64,000 bases of DNA from an uncultured Chitinophagaceae bacterium. GTDB lineage: Bacteria > Bacteroidota > Bacteroidia > Chitinophagales > Chitinophagaceae. Below are positions 38,096 to 48,035 of the stretch, in pieces. The DNA is taken from the NCBI GenBank assembly GCA_903883945.1, contig CAISCV010000051.1, forward strand, positions 31,835-95,834, given 5' to 3'. How positions within the stretch are numbered: the stretch's first letter is position 1; every line of letters begins with the position of its first letter. The translations under genes were made by a program, and so were the position numbers. The notes below the pieces were generated by a model. It worked only from the letters and a program-made list of their open reading frames with translations, had not been told where the DNA came from and did no database searches.

Positions 38096-39421
38096 TCAAA
38101 AGTTTAATTTATCAACATTCTCTTTTTGTTTCTTTATTGTAAATAATAAAACAACAAACCCAATCACAAAAAACAATACTAATGCTAGTATAGAGTTTCG
38201 CATATTTCCAGTTAATTGTTGCACCATCCCAAAACTTACCATCCCAATTACAATGGCAATCTTCTCTGTAACATCATAAAAACTAAAAAAGGAAGCTGTT
38301 TCGTGTGTGCCCTCAGGTATTATCTTGGCGTAAGTAGATCTGCTTAAAGATTGTATTCCTCCCATTATCAATCCAACAATAGAGGCTAGTATATAAAACT
38401 GCATTTCATTGGTTACAAAATAGGCGGCTACACAGAGTGCTGTCCATAATAAAACAACAAATGCCAATACATTGAAATTGCCAAACCTGTCAGATAGTTT
38501 AGCCATCAGATAGGCGCCTACAATAGCCACAATTTGTATTAGAAGGATACAAATAATTAATTTACTAGTAGCCATCTGTAAGACCTGACTACCAAACAAT
38601 GTTGCAGCAAGCATCACCGTTTGTACACCCATACTGTAAAAGAAGAAGGCAATCAAATACCTTTTTAATACAGGCAATTGCCCTGCTTGATGCCAAACTT
38701 TCTTTAGCTCAATAAAGCCATTGGTTATTATGTTTCCTTGTTTAAGTACACCTGTAGCAATACTTTTGGGTAATGTGGCGAATGTTATCTGTGAAAAAGC
38801 TGCCCACCATAAACCGACCAACAAAAAGGATAACCTTGCAGGGAAAGTACCATCTGTTATACCGAACCATTCTGGCTTTAATACAAAGAAGAAACAAATA
38901 ATTTGTAGTAATACGCTACCTATATACCCATATGCAAAACCTTTGGCACTTACCTCGTCCTGGTCTTCTTCGGCGGCTATTTCGGGCAGGTAGGCATTGT
39001 AAAAAACAAGGCTGCCACAATAACCGACAGCGGCAATCACGGCACAGGCGATTCCTAGTGTGAGCGTATCTTTCGTAAACCAATACATCAGGCAACAAGC
39101 AAGGCTACCTAAGTAGCAGAAGAACTGCATAAAGGACTTCTTATTGCCTTTAAAATCTGCAATGGAAGAAAGGATAGGAGATAAAAATGCAATCAACAGA
39201 TAAGCAAATGCAATCGCATAATTATATAAGGAGGCACTCTCATATTCAATTCCCAAGAACATTACTTTATGGGAAAGCACTTTGCCTGCAGCATCTTTCA
39301 CAGTAGTAATTGCATCGTAATAAGCAGGGAATATAGTGGAGGTAATAACGAGATTATAGGCACTATTGGCCCAATCGTACATAGCCCAACCAGTAATTAC
39401 TTTTTTGGAAGCAGTAAGCAT
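38096..39421 (-). CDS. MFS transporter, UMF1 (Atg22-like) family
   Basis: WAMYDWANSAYNLVITSTIFPAYY and GGIQSLSRSTYAKIIPEG motifs. Confidence 0.92.
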   Translation of the reverse strand: MLTASKKVITGWAMYDWANSAYNLVITSTIFPAYYDAITTVKDAAGKVLSHKVMFLGIEYESASLYNYAIAFAYLLIAFLSPILSSIADFKGNKKSFMQFFCYLGSLACCLMYWFTKDTLTLGIACAVIAAVGYCGSLVFYNAYLPEIAAEEDQDEVSAKGFAYGYIGSVLLQIICFFFVLKPEWFGITDGTFPARLSFLLVGLWWAAFSQITFATLPKSIATGVLKQGNIITNGFIELKKVWHQAGQLPVLKRYLIAFFFYSMGVQTVMLAATLFGSQVLQMATSKLIICILLIQIVAIVGAYLMAKLSDRFGNFNVLAFVVLLWTALCVAAYFVTNEMQFYILASIVGLIMGGIQSLSRSTYAKIIPEGTHETASFFSFYDVTEKIAIVIGMVSFGMVQQLTGNMRNSILALVLFFVIGFVVLLFTIKKQKENVDKLNF

Positions 39422-39435
39422 TAGTTATCAGTTAT

Positions 39436-39504
39436 CAGTGAACAGTAAACAGTTAGCAGTAAATAGTGAATAGTTATCAGTGAGCAACTGTTTACTGTTC
39501 ACTG
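39436..39504. repeat. 7-nt periodic inverted repeat (CAGTGAA/CAGTAAA family)
   Basis: CAGTGAACAGTAAACAGTT (39436-39454) is the perfect reverse complement of AACTGTTTACTGTTCACTG (39486-39504). Confidence 0.85.
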
Positions 39505-39523
39505 ATGACTGTTCACTGTGGCG

Positions 39524-40621
39524 TTAGTAAACAGTTTTTCTTTTGCCGCTCTCAAAGTCTTTAAAGATGAAAGCACCTAGTTTGTCTAAGCTTGCAAAGA
39601 AGGCTTTACCATTGTTCATCTCGGTAAACTCCTGTACAAAGTTTTGCAGGTATGGGTCGCTTGCAATCATAAAAGTGGTAATGGGAATCTTTAACTTCTT
39701 GCATTGTGCAGCTAGATTAATGCAACGATTCACGACCTTTCTATCTAGCCCAAAACTGTTTTTATAATACCTTCCCCCTATTTTCAGACAGGTAGGTTTA
39801 CCGTCAGTTATCATAAAAATCTGTTTGTTCGGGTTCTTTCTTCTGCGCAACAAATCCATCGCCAATTCTAAGCCTGCAACGGTGTTGGTATGATAAGGTC
39901 CTACTTGCAAGTATGGCAAATCTTTCACTTCTATGGGCCATGCGTCGTTACCAAATACAACAATATCTAATGTATCTTTCGGGTATTTTGTTTGTATCAG
40001 TTCGCTTAATGCCATTGCCACTTTCTTGGCAGGGGTTATCCGGTCTTCCCCATATAAAATCATAGAGTGAGAAATATCTATCATCAACACGGTGGAGGTC
40101 TGCGTTTTAAAATCGTTTTCTCTTATCTGAAGATCGTCTTCATGCATCTTGAAACTCTCTACGCCGTGGTTAATCTGCGCATTGCGGATGCTCTCCGTAA
40201 AATCTATCTGTTCCAGCATATCCCCAAACTGATAGGGACGGCTATCCGAACTTATTTCATCGCCCTGACCCGGCTTTTTGGTTTGGTGATTGCCTTGTTT
40301 AGACTTCTTTAGCTTTCCAAATATTTCTTCCAGACTTTTCTTACGAATAGATTGTTCCGTTTTACCCGTAATCTTAAAGTCGCCATTAATCGGGTTTTCA
40401 TTCAGGTAACCATTTTCTTTAAGGTCATCTATAAAGTCGCCAATACCATACTCATTATTGGTAAACTGGTATTTTTTATCCAGTTCACTCATCCAACTCA
40501 GTGCTTCGGAGGCATCGCCATTGGTATAGGTGAGGAGTTGGGTAAACAAATCGAGCATCTGTTCGAACTTGCTTTTTGTATTATCTGCGGAATCAAACTT
40601 TATAAAACGGTAACCAGTCAT
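39524..40621 (-). CDS. VWA domain-containing protein
   Basis: VLMIDISHSMILYGEDR MIDAS motif and QIFMITDGKPT. Confidence 0.9.
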   Translation of the reverse strand: MTGYRFIKFDSADNTKSKFEQMLDLFTQLLTYTNGDASEALSWMSELDKKYQFTNNEYGIGDFIDDLKENGYLNENPINGDFKITGKTEQSIRKKSLEEIFGKLKKSKQGNHQTKKPGQGDEISSDSRPYQFGDMLEQIDFTESIRNAQINHGVESFKMHEDDLQIRENDFKTQTSTVLMIDISHSMILYGEDRITPAKKVAMALSELIQTKYPKDTLDIVVFGNDAWPIEVKDLPYLQVGPYHTNTVAGLELAMDLLRRRKNPNKQIFMITDGKPTCLKIGGRYYKNSFGLDRKVVNRCINLAAQCKKLKIPITTFMIASDPYLQNFVQEFTEMNNGKAFFASLDKLGAFIFKDFESGKRKTVY

Positions 40622-40743
40622 GAATGAATCATTTACTTATGAACAATGAAAATATACCTAATAAGTATATAAAGCAAATCTTTCGGAAAAAGTTTATTGG
40701 GAGGTAAATGATAACGGTTTTCGAAAACCCTTATTGCAATAAA

Positions 40744-40769
40744 AAAAGACGAATTAATATCCGTCTTTT
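40744..40769 (-). terminator. Intrinsic terminator-like hairpin
   Basis: AAAAGACG / CGTCTTTT with A/T-rich flanks. Confidence 0.6.
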
Positions 40770-40792
40770 AATCTCTTATTGTAAGGGATAAT

Positions 40793-41557
40793 CTATTTGT
40801 AGGTAATAGTAGTTATGCCATTACCCATGCCAGTTACTTTAATTATGCGCCCTTGACTATCTGTTGTAACATTTGCAGAGCCGAGGTCTGGTAGATTGAT
40901 AGATAATCCATCAAACCAATAGCCATCTGTAAACAGGGCACCAAGCATATTTGCTATGGTAGGATTATAAAAAGGATTTGGATAATTTGAATAGTTGCTT
41001 CTTGTATAACTATCCCCATAAGCAAAGCCCCATCCCATCTTTATCAGATTGCCGTTGATTAGTACTATAGTATCCTTTCCAATTGAGTTACCATCCCATT
41101 GGGTTATATTAATGATATCACCAGAGTAATAATATCGATAACTGGACGATTTTCCAGAACCCAGCAAAACAGAATCTACCATAACCCTGCCTTGACTGTT
41201 ATAAATTAAAGTGTCATTTGAAATGCTTGTCCAAGTATAAAATGATTTTCGATAGATTGAAGTGTAGTTCCTTGGAAAACTTTCGTTTTGCTTATAATAA
41301 AAACTTTGTGATCCACTATCAACCGACAAATTTCCATATTTGTCATTAGTACTATTGTAATAAGAAATATGTACTAGATTACTATTTATATCATAAATGA
41401 ATTTGTATATTTTTGAGTATACATTTGAGTCTGGCGAAGAAAATACTTCATTAACACTTGAAATATTGTATGCAAAAGCTGTGGGGCTAGTCCCTCCATC
41501 TTTTTTACAACTATAAAGTGAGGTGATGATTAAAATAGCAATTACTAATTTTTTCAT
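40793..41557 (-). CDS. Hypothetical lipoprotein
   Basis: ITSLYSCKKDGG lipobox; YNSQGRVMVDS-type pattern. Confidence 0.75.
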   Translation of the reverse strand: MKKLVIAILIITSLYSCKKDGGTSPTAFAYNISSVNEVFSSPDSNVYSKIYKFIYDINSNLVHISYYNSTNDKYGNLSVDSGSQSFYYKQNESFPRNYTSIYRKSFYTWTSISNDTLIYNSQGRVMVDSVLLGSGKSSSYRYYYSGDIINITQWDGNSIGKDTIVLINGNLIKMGWGFAYGDSYTRSNYSNYPNPFYNPTIANMLGALFTDGYWFDGLSINLPDLGSANVTTDSQGRIIKVTGMGNGITTITYK

Positions 41558-41796
41558 TTTTACATGTTTATTGGCGAAAATAAGGGAATCAACTTACATA
41601 ATCTGCCTGTTCAAAGATTCATGGACAACCCTAGAGGACAAACCCTGATTGGATTTGAACGCATTTAACGATCGCACATCGGAAGACTGCCCTATCCGTA
41701 ATATAAACGGATAAACAGCTAGCGTAGCGTCGGTAACCCTAAAAACTTGAGGCTGCAATAATCTATCATAAGCTAAAACTGCCTTTTTCATCCAAT

Positions 41797-41831
41797 TGTT
41801 CATGTGTACGGAACTTCCGTACACATGAACA
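41797..41831. repeat. Near-perfect 35-nt palindrome
   Basis: TGTTCATGTGTACGGAA-c-TTCCGTACACATGAACA, 17-bp perfect arms with 1-nt centre. Confidence 0.85.
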
Positions 41832-42124
41832 TATTGCCCGAAGACAAATGATACCGTATCATTACTTAAACAATTGATAAGGAGAAAAAGATATTAGTTA
41901 CGGTGCGCTGAGTTTGATAGAAAATAAGTTGGTTTTATAAAACAGATAGAACATGGTAAGCGGCTGTTTTGACGCTCATAAATCGAAATTACCCATTTTT
42001 ATCAATCGATGAAAGCGCCTACATGTTTTAGATATTATGTGGATAAAAATAGTTGATAAAACGGCATGAAATAAAAAGAAATCAGCAATACTTCCATTAG
42101 TTTTACCCTCAAAAAAATAAAACA

Positions 42125-42625
42125 ATGCTAGTACAATCTCTATTGGGTGAATTTAACTTTGAAGTAGAAAACACCCGCAAATTATTGAATGCAATTCCTG
42201 ACAGTGCCTTGACTTGGAAACCTTCTGAAAAGAACTGGACAACAGGACAACTGGCATCGCACATTGCAGAAGTTTTTAATTGGTACGAACCTACCTTGCA
42301 CCAAGATGTGATGGATATGGCTGCCTACAAATACGACAAAGGTGATATATCTAAAGCAGCAAACATTGTAGCTAAGTTCGAAGAAAACGTGCTTAAAGCA
42401 AAAGATAGCCTTGAAAGAGCTACCGACGAAAGTATGTTTGGCGAATGGAAGATGGTTGTTGGTGACCAACCGGCACTGTTTCCTCCAATGCCAAGAATTC
42501 AGGTGGTGCGTTCATTTTTATTTAACCACCTCTACCACCATCGTGGTGAATTGATTGTTTATCTTCGTGCCACTGGCAATAAAGTGCCGTCTATTTATGG
42601 TCCAACTGCGGATGATAAATTCTAA
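42125..42625 (+). CDS. DinB family protein
   Basis: ENTRKLLNAIPDSALTWKPSEKNWTTGQLASHIAE and FLFNHLYHHRGELIVYLRATG. Confidence 0.93.
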   Translation: MLVQSLLGEFNFEVENTRKLLNAIPDSALTWKPSEKNWTTGQLASHIAEVFNWYEPTLHQDVMDMAAYKYDKGDISKAANIVAKFEENVLKAKDSLERATDESMFGEWKMVVGDQPALFPPMPRIQVVRSFLFNHLYHHRGELIVYLRATGNKVPSIYGPTADDKF

Positions 42626-42649
42626 AAGTAAAGGTAAATTAAATAGAAT

Positions 42650-42694
42650 AGCGGCTGTTTTGGAGGTAATACTTCACAATAGCCGCTTTTTTTT
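42650..42694 (+). terminator. Intrinsic terminator
   Basis: AGCGGCT ... AGCCGCT followed by TTTTTTT. Confidence 0.75.
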
Positions 42695-42919
42695 GAGAAT
42701 AGTATCCGCTAGCATTATTTCATCCTGAATCTGCCATCAATCAGCCAGTTATCTAATTTTAATACTTAAAAACCACATTATCTGTATTTTATTTATCTTC
42801 AATGCCTTAATTTTGAAAAAAATGCAGAAATTATTAATTTCATCTACCGTAGTATAAAACTAAAACCGACTAATTAAACAACAGAAATAATATTGACAAA
42901 CAAATAACACCTGAATAAA

Positions 42920-43396
42920 ATGACGAATGAGGAAGAAGTGTTTATGAAAGAGGCAATCCGCCTTTCTATAACAAATGTAACCGAGGGAAAAGGCGGACCT
43001 TTTGGTGCAGTGATTGTAAAAGATGGCAAAATAATAGCCCGCGGGGCAAATCAGGTTACCAGCAGCAACGACCCCACTGCCCATGCTGAGGTGGTTGCTA
43101 TCCGCAATGCGTGCAAAATATTGGATACTTTTCAGTTAGACGGCTGCGACCTCTACACTAGTTGCGAGCCCTGCCCCATGTGCCTCGGCGCCATCTATTG
43201 GGCTAGACCTGCCCGCTTATTTTATGCCAATACCAAGGCAGATGCGGCGGCAATTCAGTTCGACGACCAGTTTATTTATGAGGAAATAGCATTGCCATTA
43301 GGCGAAAGAAAACTGTTTACAAAGCAATTGTTGCAGGAGGAAGCATTGGAGGCTTTCCGACTATGGCAGGAAAGCAATGCAAAAGTTGAGTACTGA
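42920..43396 (+). CDS. Nucleoside deaminase, guanine deaminase-like
   Basis: GGPFGAVIV, TAHAEVVAIRNAC, SCEPCPMCLGAIYWAR motifs. Confidence 0.9.
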   Translation: MTNEEEVFMKEAIRLSITNVTEGKGGPFGAVIVKDGKIIARGANQVTSSNDPTAHAEVVAIRNACKILDTFQLDGCDLYTSCEPCPMCLGAIYWARPARLFYANTKADAAAIQFDDQFIYEEIALPLGERKLFTKQLLQEEALEAFRLWQESNAKVEY

Positions 43397-43450
43397 GAAT
43401 AGTTTTAACACATAGGGACATAGAGAAATAGAACACACAGACAAGAGAGT
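43395..43450. repeat. 7-nt periodic intergenic sequence (AACACATAGGGACATAGA)
   Basis: TAACACA TAGGGAC ATAGAGA AATAGAA CACACAG; same family as 15931-16128. Confidence 0.55.
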
Positions 43451-44776
43451 ATGAGGGAAATATATTGTGAACAATGTTGGATAGATGGCAAGTTGCAGGC
43501 TGCTACTGTTGCAATAGAAGGTGGGTTGATAACGGCGATTCTGCCTTATAAAACAAAAGATGCCACTGCTGTCTCTGGCGTTTTGATGCCTGGTGCAATA
43601 GATGCACACGTGCATGTGAACGAACCGGGGCGTACCGAATGGGAGGGATTTTATACCGCCACACAAGCAGCGGCAGCGGGTGGAATCACAACCATTGTGG
43701 ATATGCCTTTGAATGCTAGCCCTGTAACCACCACCCTTGCGGCCTTTGAGGAAAAACTGGAAGCGGCAGAAGGAAAACTAACCGTGAACTGTGGCTTTTA
43801 TGCAGGATTGGTTCCAGGAAATAGTAGCGAATTGCCTGCTCTGATGGAGGCTGGCGTATTGGGTGTAAAATGTTTTCTGGTACATTCGGGCATTGATGAC
43901 TTTCCTAATGTAGAAGAGAAAGATTTGAATGAAGCAATGCCGTTGATTGCCAAACACAAAATTCCATTGCTGGCTCACTGCGAAATATCGGATGGCTATG
44001 TCTCCGAAGCTTTCTTGAAGGCGCCTACCAGTTATCAAAATTATCTGGCCAGTCGTCCGCAAGAATGGGAAGTAGAGGCTGTGAAACTGGTGATTGGATT
44101 GAGTAAACAACACGGTTGTGCGGTTCATATTGTTCATGTGACGGCTTCGGATGCCATCGAAGACATTGCGATAGCAAGAAGCGAAGGGTTGTCCGTAACG
44201 GCTGAGACCTGTCCGCATTATATTTATTTTAATGCAGAAGCAATTCCCGATGGACAAACAATGTTTAAGTGTGCGCCCCCCATTCGTGAGAAAGCAAATA
44301 ACTTGATGCTTCAAAAAGCACTACAACTAGGCATCCTGGATTTTATCGCAAGTGACCATTCTCCTGCACCACCATCCATAAAGGAACTGGAAAGTGGTAA
44401 CTTATTAAAAGCCTGGGGGGGCATTGCCGGATTGCAGTTTCTATTACCTGCTAGCTGGACAAGCCTAAAGAAAGTGATGAAACTAGAAGCATTTATTCCG
44501 TTAATCACGGAACATCCTGCTAAGTTTCTACAACTAAACAATCGAAAAGGGAAGATAGCCGTTGGTTACGATGCCGATTTGATAATATGGCATCCTGAGG
44601 AGTCGTATGAGGTAAAGGCAGAGGCAATCTTACATCGGCATAAAGCTAGTCCCTACACAGGGAACACCTTGTTTGGCAATGTAATAGAGACCATTGTAAA
44701 CGGAACAACGGTATTCAAGGATAACAAAATAGCAGAGGGTTCAGCGAGCGTAGGGAAGAAGATATTTAATGTTTAA
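43451..44776 (+). CDS. allB: Allantoinase
   Basis: MPGAIDAHVHVNEPGRTEWEGF, VKCFLVHSG, ASDHSPAPP, GIAGLQFLLP motifs. Confidence 0.93.
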   Translation: MREIYCEQCWIDGKLQAATVAIEGGLITAILPYKTKDATAVSGVLMPGAIDAHVHVNEPGRTEWEGFYTATQAAAAGGITTIVDMPLNASPVTTTLAAFEEKLEAAEGKLTVNCGFYAGLVPGNSSELPALMEAGVLGVKCFLVHSGIDDFPNVEEKDLNEAMPLIAKHKIPLLAHCEISDGYVSEAFLKAPTSYQNYLASRPQEWEVEAVKLVIGLSKQHGCAVHIVHVTASDAIEDIAIARSEGLSVTAETCPHYIYFNAEAIPDGQTMFKCAPPIREKANNLMLQKALQLGILDFIASDHSPAPPSIKELESGNLLKAWGGIAGLQFLLPASWTSLKKVMKLEAFIPLITEHPAKFLQLNNRKGKIAVGYDADLIIWHPEESYEVKAEAILHRHKASPYTGNTLFGNVIETIVNGTTVFKDNKIAEGSASVGKKIFNV

Positions 44777-44813
44777 TTTAAAATCGAGAATTTAAAATTC
44801 AAAATAATTCACC

Positions 44814-45833
44814 ATGGTTCCATCAGTAAAAGAAATTATTAAACTAGCACCTGCCTTTGCGCAATTAACAGATTTAGCTGCAGAGCGCTTGGGTGGAAAA
44901 GTATTGTATGCCACCGACGACTTCTTCGCAGAGAAAGAGAATCTGATTAAAAAAGGAAGAGGCATATTTATTACTGACAAATACACCGATCGTGGTAAGT
45001 GGATGGATGGCTGGGAAAGCAGACGCAAACGTACCCCTGGGCATGATTGGGCAATTATACAATTAGCAACGCCGGGCAAGATTGCAGGGTTCGATATAGA
45101 CACCAACTTCTTTTTGGGCAACCATCCTCCACATGCTTCGGTTGAAGCTATTTATCTGGAGGATGCCAGCAATATAACCGATTGGGAAACGCTACCTTGG
45201 GAAGAGATATTGGCTAAATCACCTCTGGATGCAGGTAGTCAGAACTTCTATGAATGCAAGAGCGAGAAATTGTTTACACACCTTTGTTTGCATATTTATC
45301 CCGATGGCGGTGTTGCAAGGTTTAGGGTATATGGTACCGTATTTAAAAACTGGGATGTAGTAGCAGCAGACGAAACTGTAGATTTGACTGCTGCAATCAA
45401 TGGCGGACAAGCCATTGCTTGCAACGATATGTTTTTTAGTGCCATGAGCAACTTGATTATGCCGGGTCGTGGCATTAATATGGGTGATGGATGGGAAACT
45501 AAAAGAAACCGTACCCCCAACAACCGCGACTGGGTAGTATTACAATTAGCAACTACTGGAACAATTAATAAAATATTGGTGGATACTTGTCATTTCAAAG
45601 GAAACTATCCAGATAGATGCTCCATAGAAGGTTGTCTGCTGACAGAAAATAGTGATCCCCTAGCTGAAAGTGTACATTGGACAACTTTACTTCCTGAACA
45701 GAAATTAAGTCCAGACAATGAACATAAGTTCGAAGGTGAGATTGCCAACAAGGGCCCTTTCTCCCATATTCGGTTAAATATCTTTCCAGATGGGGGTATC
45801 AGCAGATTGCGACTCTGGGGTAATAAAAAGTAG
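44814..45833 (+). CDS. alc: Allantoicase
   Basis: Two homologous halves with DGWESRRKRTPGHDWAIIQLATPG / DGWETKRNRTPNNRDWVVLQLATTG. Confidence 0.95.
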   Translation: MVPSVKEIIKLAPAFAQLTDLAAERLGGKVLYATDDFFAEKENLIKKGRGIFITDKYTDRGKWMDGWESRRKRTPGHDWAIIQLATPGKIAGFDIDTNFFLGNHPPHASVEAIYLEDASNITDWETLPWEEILAKSPLDAGSQNFYECKSEKLFTHLCLHIYPDGGVARFRVYGTVFKNWDVVAADETVDLTAAINGGQAIACNDMFFSAMSNLIMPGRGINMGDGWETKRNRTPNNRDWVVLQLATTGTINKILVDTCHFKGNYPDRCSIEGCLLTENSDPLAESVHWTTLLPEQKLSPDNEHKFEGEIANKGPFSHIRLNIFPDGGISRLRLWGNKK

Positions 45834-46073
45834 CCAGTAAAATTATATTATGCAAATAATTAACCCTATTCAATATTAAAGGCACTAACTACTTCAATTA
45901 GGTTTTAAAGACTGATGTATTATAAAGTCCCCCTTCCAATATGTATTTATTAATCATAATCTTGCTTAAAAATACTAATTGACAGGTTAAACCAATTGTT
46001 TGCACCATTAGAACAAATCATTTGTCTATCAAAATGCGTTCTTTATATCTTATTAGAAAATCTAACGATTACA

Positions 46074-47975
46074 ATGAGTCATTCACATAAAATTCCGCTT
46101 CAAAGCAAAATTAAAAGTGCCCTGTTTAAATTGGTTACTATTGCTTTTATACAATTTAGTATTACAAGTTTATACGCTCAAAAAGATGTTTCATCTGTAG
46201 AGTCACCACTAGAAGTACTTAAGTTAGTAGGTAATAAGCTAGTAAAAGAAACGCCATTTAAGTATCAATTGAGTTTATCTACCCCCAATAAAACATTTAA
46301 TGGTATTCAGGTCGTTGATTTTGGAAGAACATTTGGTTTGGGAAAATCAGCTGTTGCTTATGCGACGACCTTACTTACTGCTTCTGAAAACACAGATTTA
46401 AACATTCAAATTGAACACAATGATGGTTGTAAAATATGGCTGAATGGAAAGGTTGTTTATGAGAAATCTGGAGATAGAAAAATAAATCTGGTTTACGAAG
46501 AGCGTAGTGTGAAAATGAATAACGAATGCGAACTGTATTTACATAAAGGCAAAAATACATTGCTCATTAAATCTGAAACTGCTGGCAATGAGTGGAAAGT
46601 TTACATACAACCTCCCGCTACCAAAGGAGCAATACTTGCAAATGGGGTAAGCTATCCAGCAATTGGCTTGACGAGCATGAAGTATGTAGACAAATCTGTT
46701 TCAAATGTTTCGAACTGGCTGGTCGTGGGCCCTTTTGAAAATACCAATCGCAAAGGATTGGAAACAGTTTATGAACCCGAAAACCAGATTCGCTTTGGAT
46801 ATATGTATGAAGGTGCCGATGAGCTGGTAACCTGGACAATACCAAGAATAGAAGTTTTGGGTGGAATGATTAATCCAAAGAAATGGGGAACAAGCTATAA
46901 TTGGAACTATCACAATGGTGGAACAGCTTGGGCAATGGAGAAGTTATCTCAGATAACTGGTGAAAGCAAATATGGTCATTATGCAGATAGTTTCTGCAAT
47001 TTTCACTTGGATGGAATACCATTTGTCAACTATCAAGTAAATAAATTGAATGTTGATAGTTCTGCCAACAAAGAAATATTGGGTGTACCCTTGTTAGATT
47101 TCACGCTGGCACCTTCGCTCCCATTGGTTTATAAATTGGAAAGTAAGGATGATTTTCCTAAACGAGAAGCTTATAAAGCCTTCGTAGATAAGATGATTAA
47201 ATATGCCGAAGAAGGTCAGTTAAGGATGCCTGGCAGTAATATATTCACCAGGCTTTCTCCCGAAAAGTACACCACTTGGGTAGATGATATGTTCATGGGT
47301 ATTCCCTTTTTGGTGCAGGCTTCTCTATACACCAATGACCCTGTCTTAAAAAAGAAGTTATTGGATGATGCAGCCAATCAAGTTATCAATTTCAATAAAG
47401 AGGTATGGGATAGCTCTGCACATTTGTATTGTCACGCTAAGTACTCTGAGAAAAATGTAAAATTGCCCCATTGGTCTCGTGCAAATGGTTGGGGAATATG
47501 GGCAACTTCGGAGGTTTTATTGAATTTGCCCAAAAATCATCCAAAATACAAAGCTGTACTACAACATTATAAAGAGCATGTTGCGGCAATTGTAAAATAT
47601 CAAAATGACAATGGTTTTTGGTACAATGTAATTGACCGTAAAGATTCAAAAGAGGAAATTTCTGGAACAGCCATATTTACAATGGCAATTGCTCGTGGAG
47701 TTACCAATGGTTGGCTTGACGCTGTAGAATATAAAAATGTGGTATTAAAAGGATGGAATGCTATAAAATCAAAAATTGATTCGGATGGAACTGTACACGA
47801 CATTTGTATGGGTACTATGTGTTCTGAAGATGTAAATTATTACATCAACCGCCCATATTATGATAATGACACCCACGGATTATTCGCAGTACTTTTTGCT
47901 GGAATAGAGGTTAACAATCTACTTAATAAAGTAGAACAAACAAAAATCGAAGAGTCTAAGGCTCTATCTAAATAA
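46074..47975 (+). CDS. Glycoside hydrolase family 88/105 (unsaturated rhamnogalacturonyl hydrolase-like)
   Basis: YTTWVDDMFMGIPFLV, HWSRANGWGIWATSEVL, EISGTAIFTMAIARGV. Confidence 0.87.
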   Translation: MSHSHKIPLQSKIKSALFKLVTIAFIQFSITSLYAQKDVSSVESPLEVLKLVGNKLVKETPFKYQLSLSTPNKTFNGIQVVDFGRTFGLGKSAVAYATTLLTASENTDLNIQIEHNDGCKIWLNGKVVYEKSGDRKINLVYEERSVKMNNECELYLHKGKNTLLIKSETAGNEWKVYIQPPATKGAILANGVSYPAIGLTSMKYVDKSVSNVSNWLVVGPFENTNRKGLETVYEPENQIRFGYMYEGADELVTWTIPRIEVLGGMINPKKWGTSYNWNYHNGGTAWAMEKLSQITGESKYGHYADSFCNFHLDGIPFVNYQVNKLNVDSSANKEILGVPLLDFTLAPSLPLVYKLESKDDFPKREAYKAFVDKMIKYAEEGQLRMPGSNIFTRLSPEKYTTWVDDMFMGIPFLVQASLYTNDPVLKKKLLDDAANQVINFNKEVWDSSAHLYCHAKYSEKNVKLPHWSRANGWGIWATSEVLLNLPKNHPKYKAVLQHYKEHVAAIVKYQNDNGFWYNVIDRKDSKEEISGTAIFTMAIARGVTNGWLDAVEYKNVVLKGWNAIKSKIDSDGTVHDICMGTMCSEDVNYYINRPYYDNDTHGLFAVLFAGIEVNNLLNKVEQTKIEESKALSK

Positions 47976-48035
47976 ATAAGTTAACCTTCGTTTATATTAT
48001 TAAATAACTCCGAGAAAAAATTCGGATAAAAATAA

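Noticed and set aside
41640-41710. tRNA-like string (GGATAGGGCAGTCTTCCGA...GCGTTCAAATCC on minus strand)
   Set aside because: D-arm and T-loop-like words are present but anticodon and acceptor stems do not pair; not a credible tRNA.
41594-41824. 76-aa minus ORF as a real gene
   Set aside because: Starts within the palindrome and lacks recognised domain; treated as remnant or spurious.
42860-43084. 74-aa minus ORF
   Set aside because: Antisense to the guanine deaminase-like gene.
43778-44314. 178-aa minus ORF
   Set aside because: Antisense to allantoinase, which has strong motif support.
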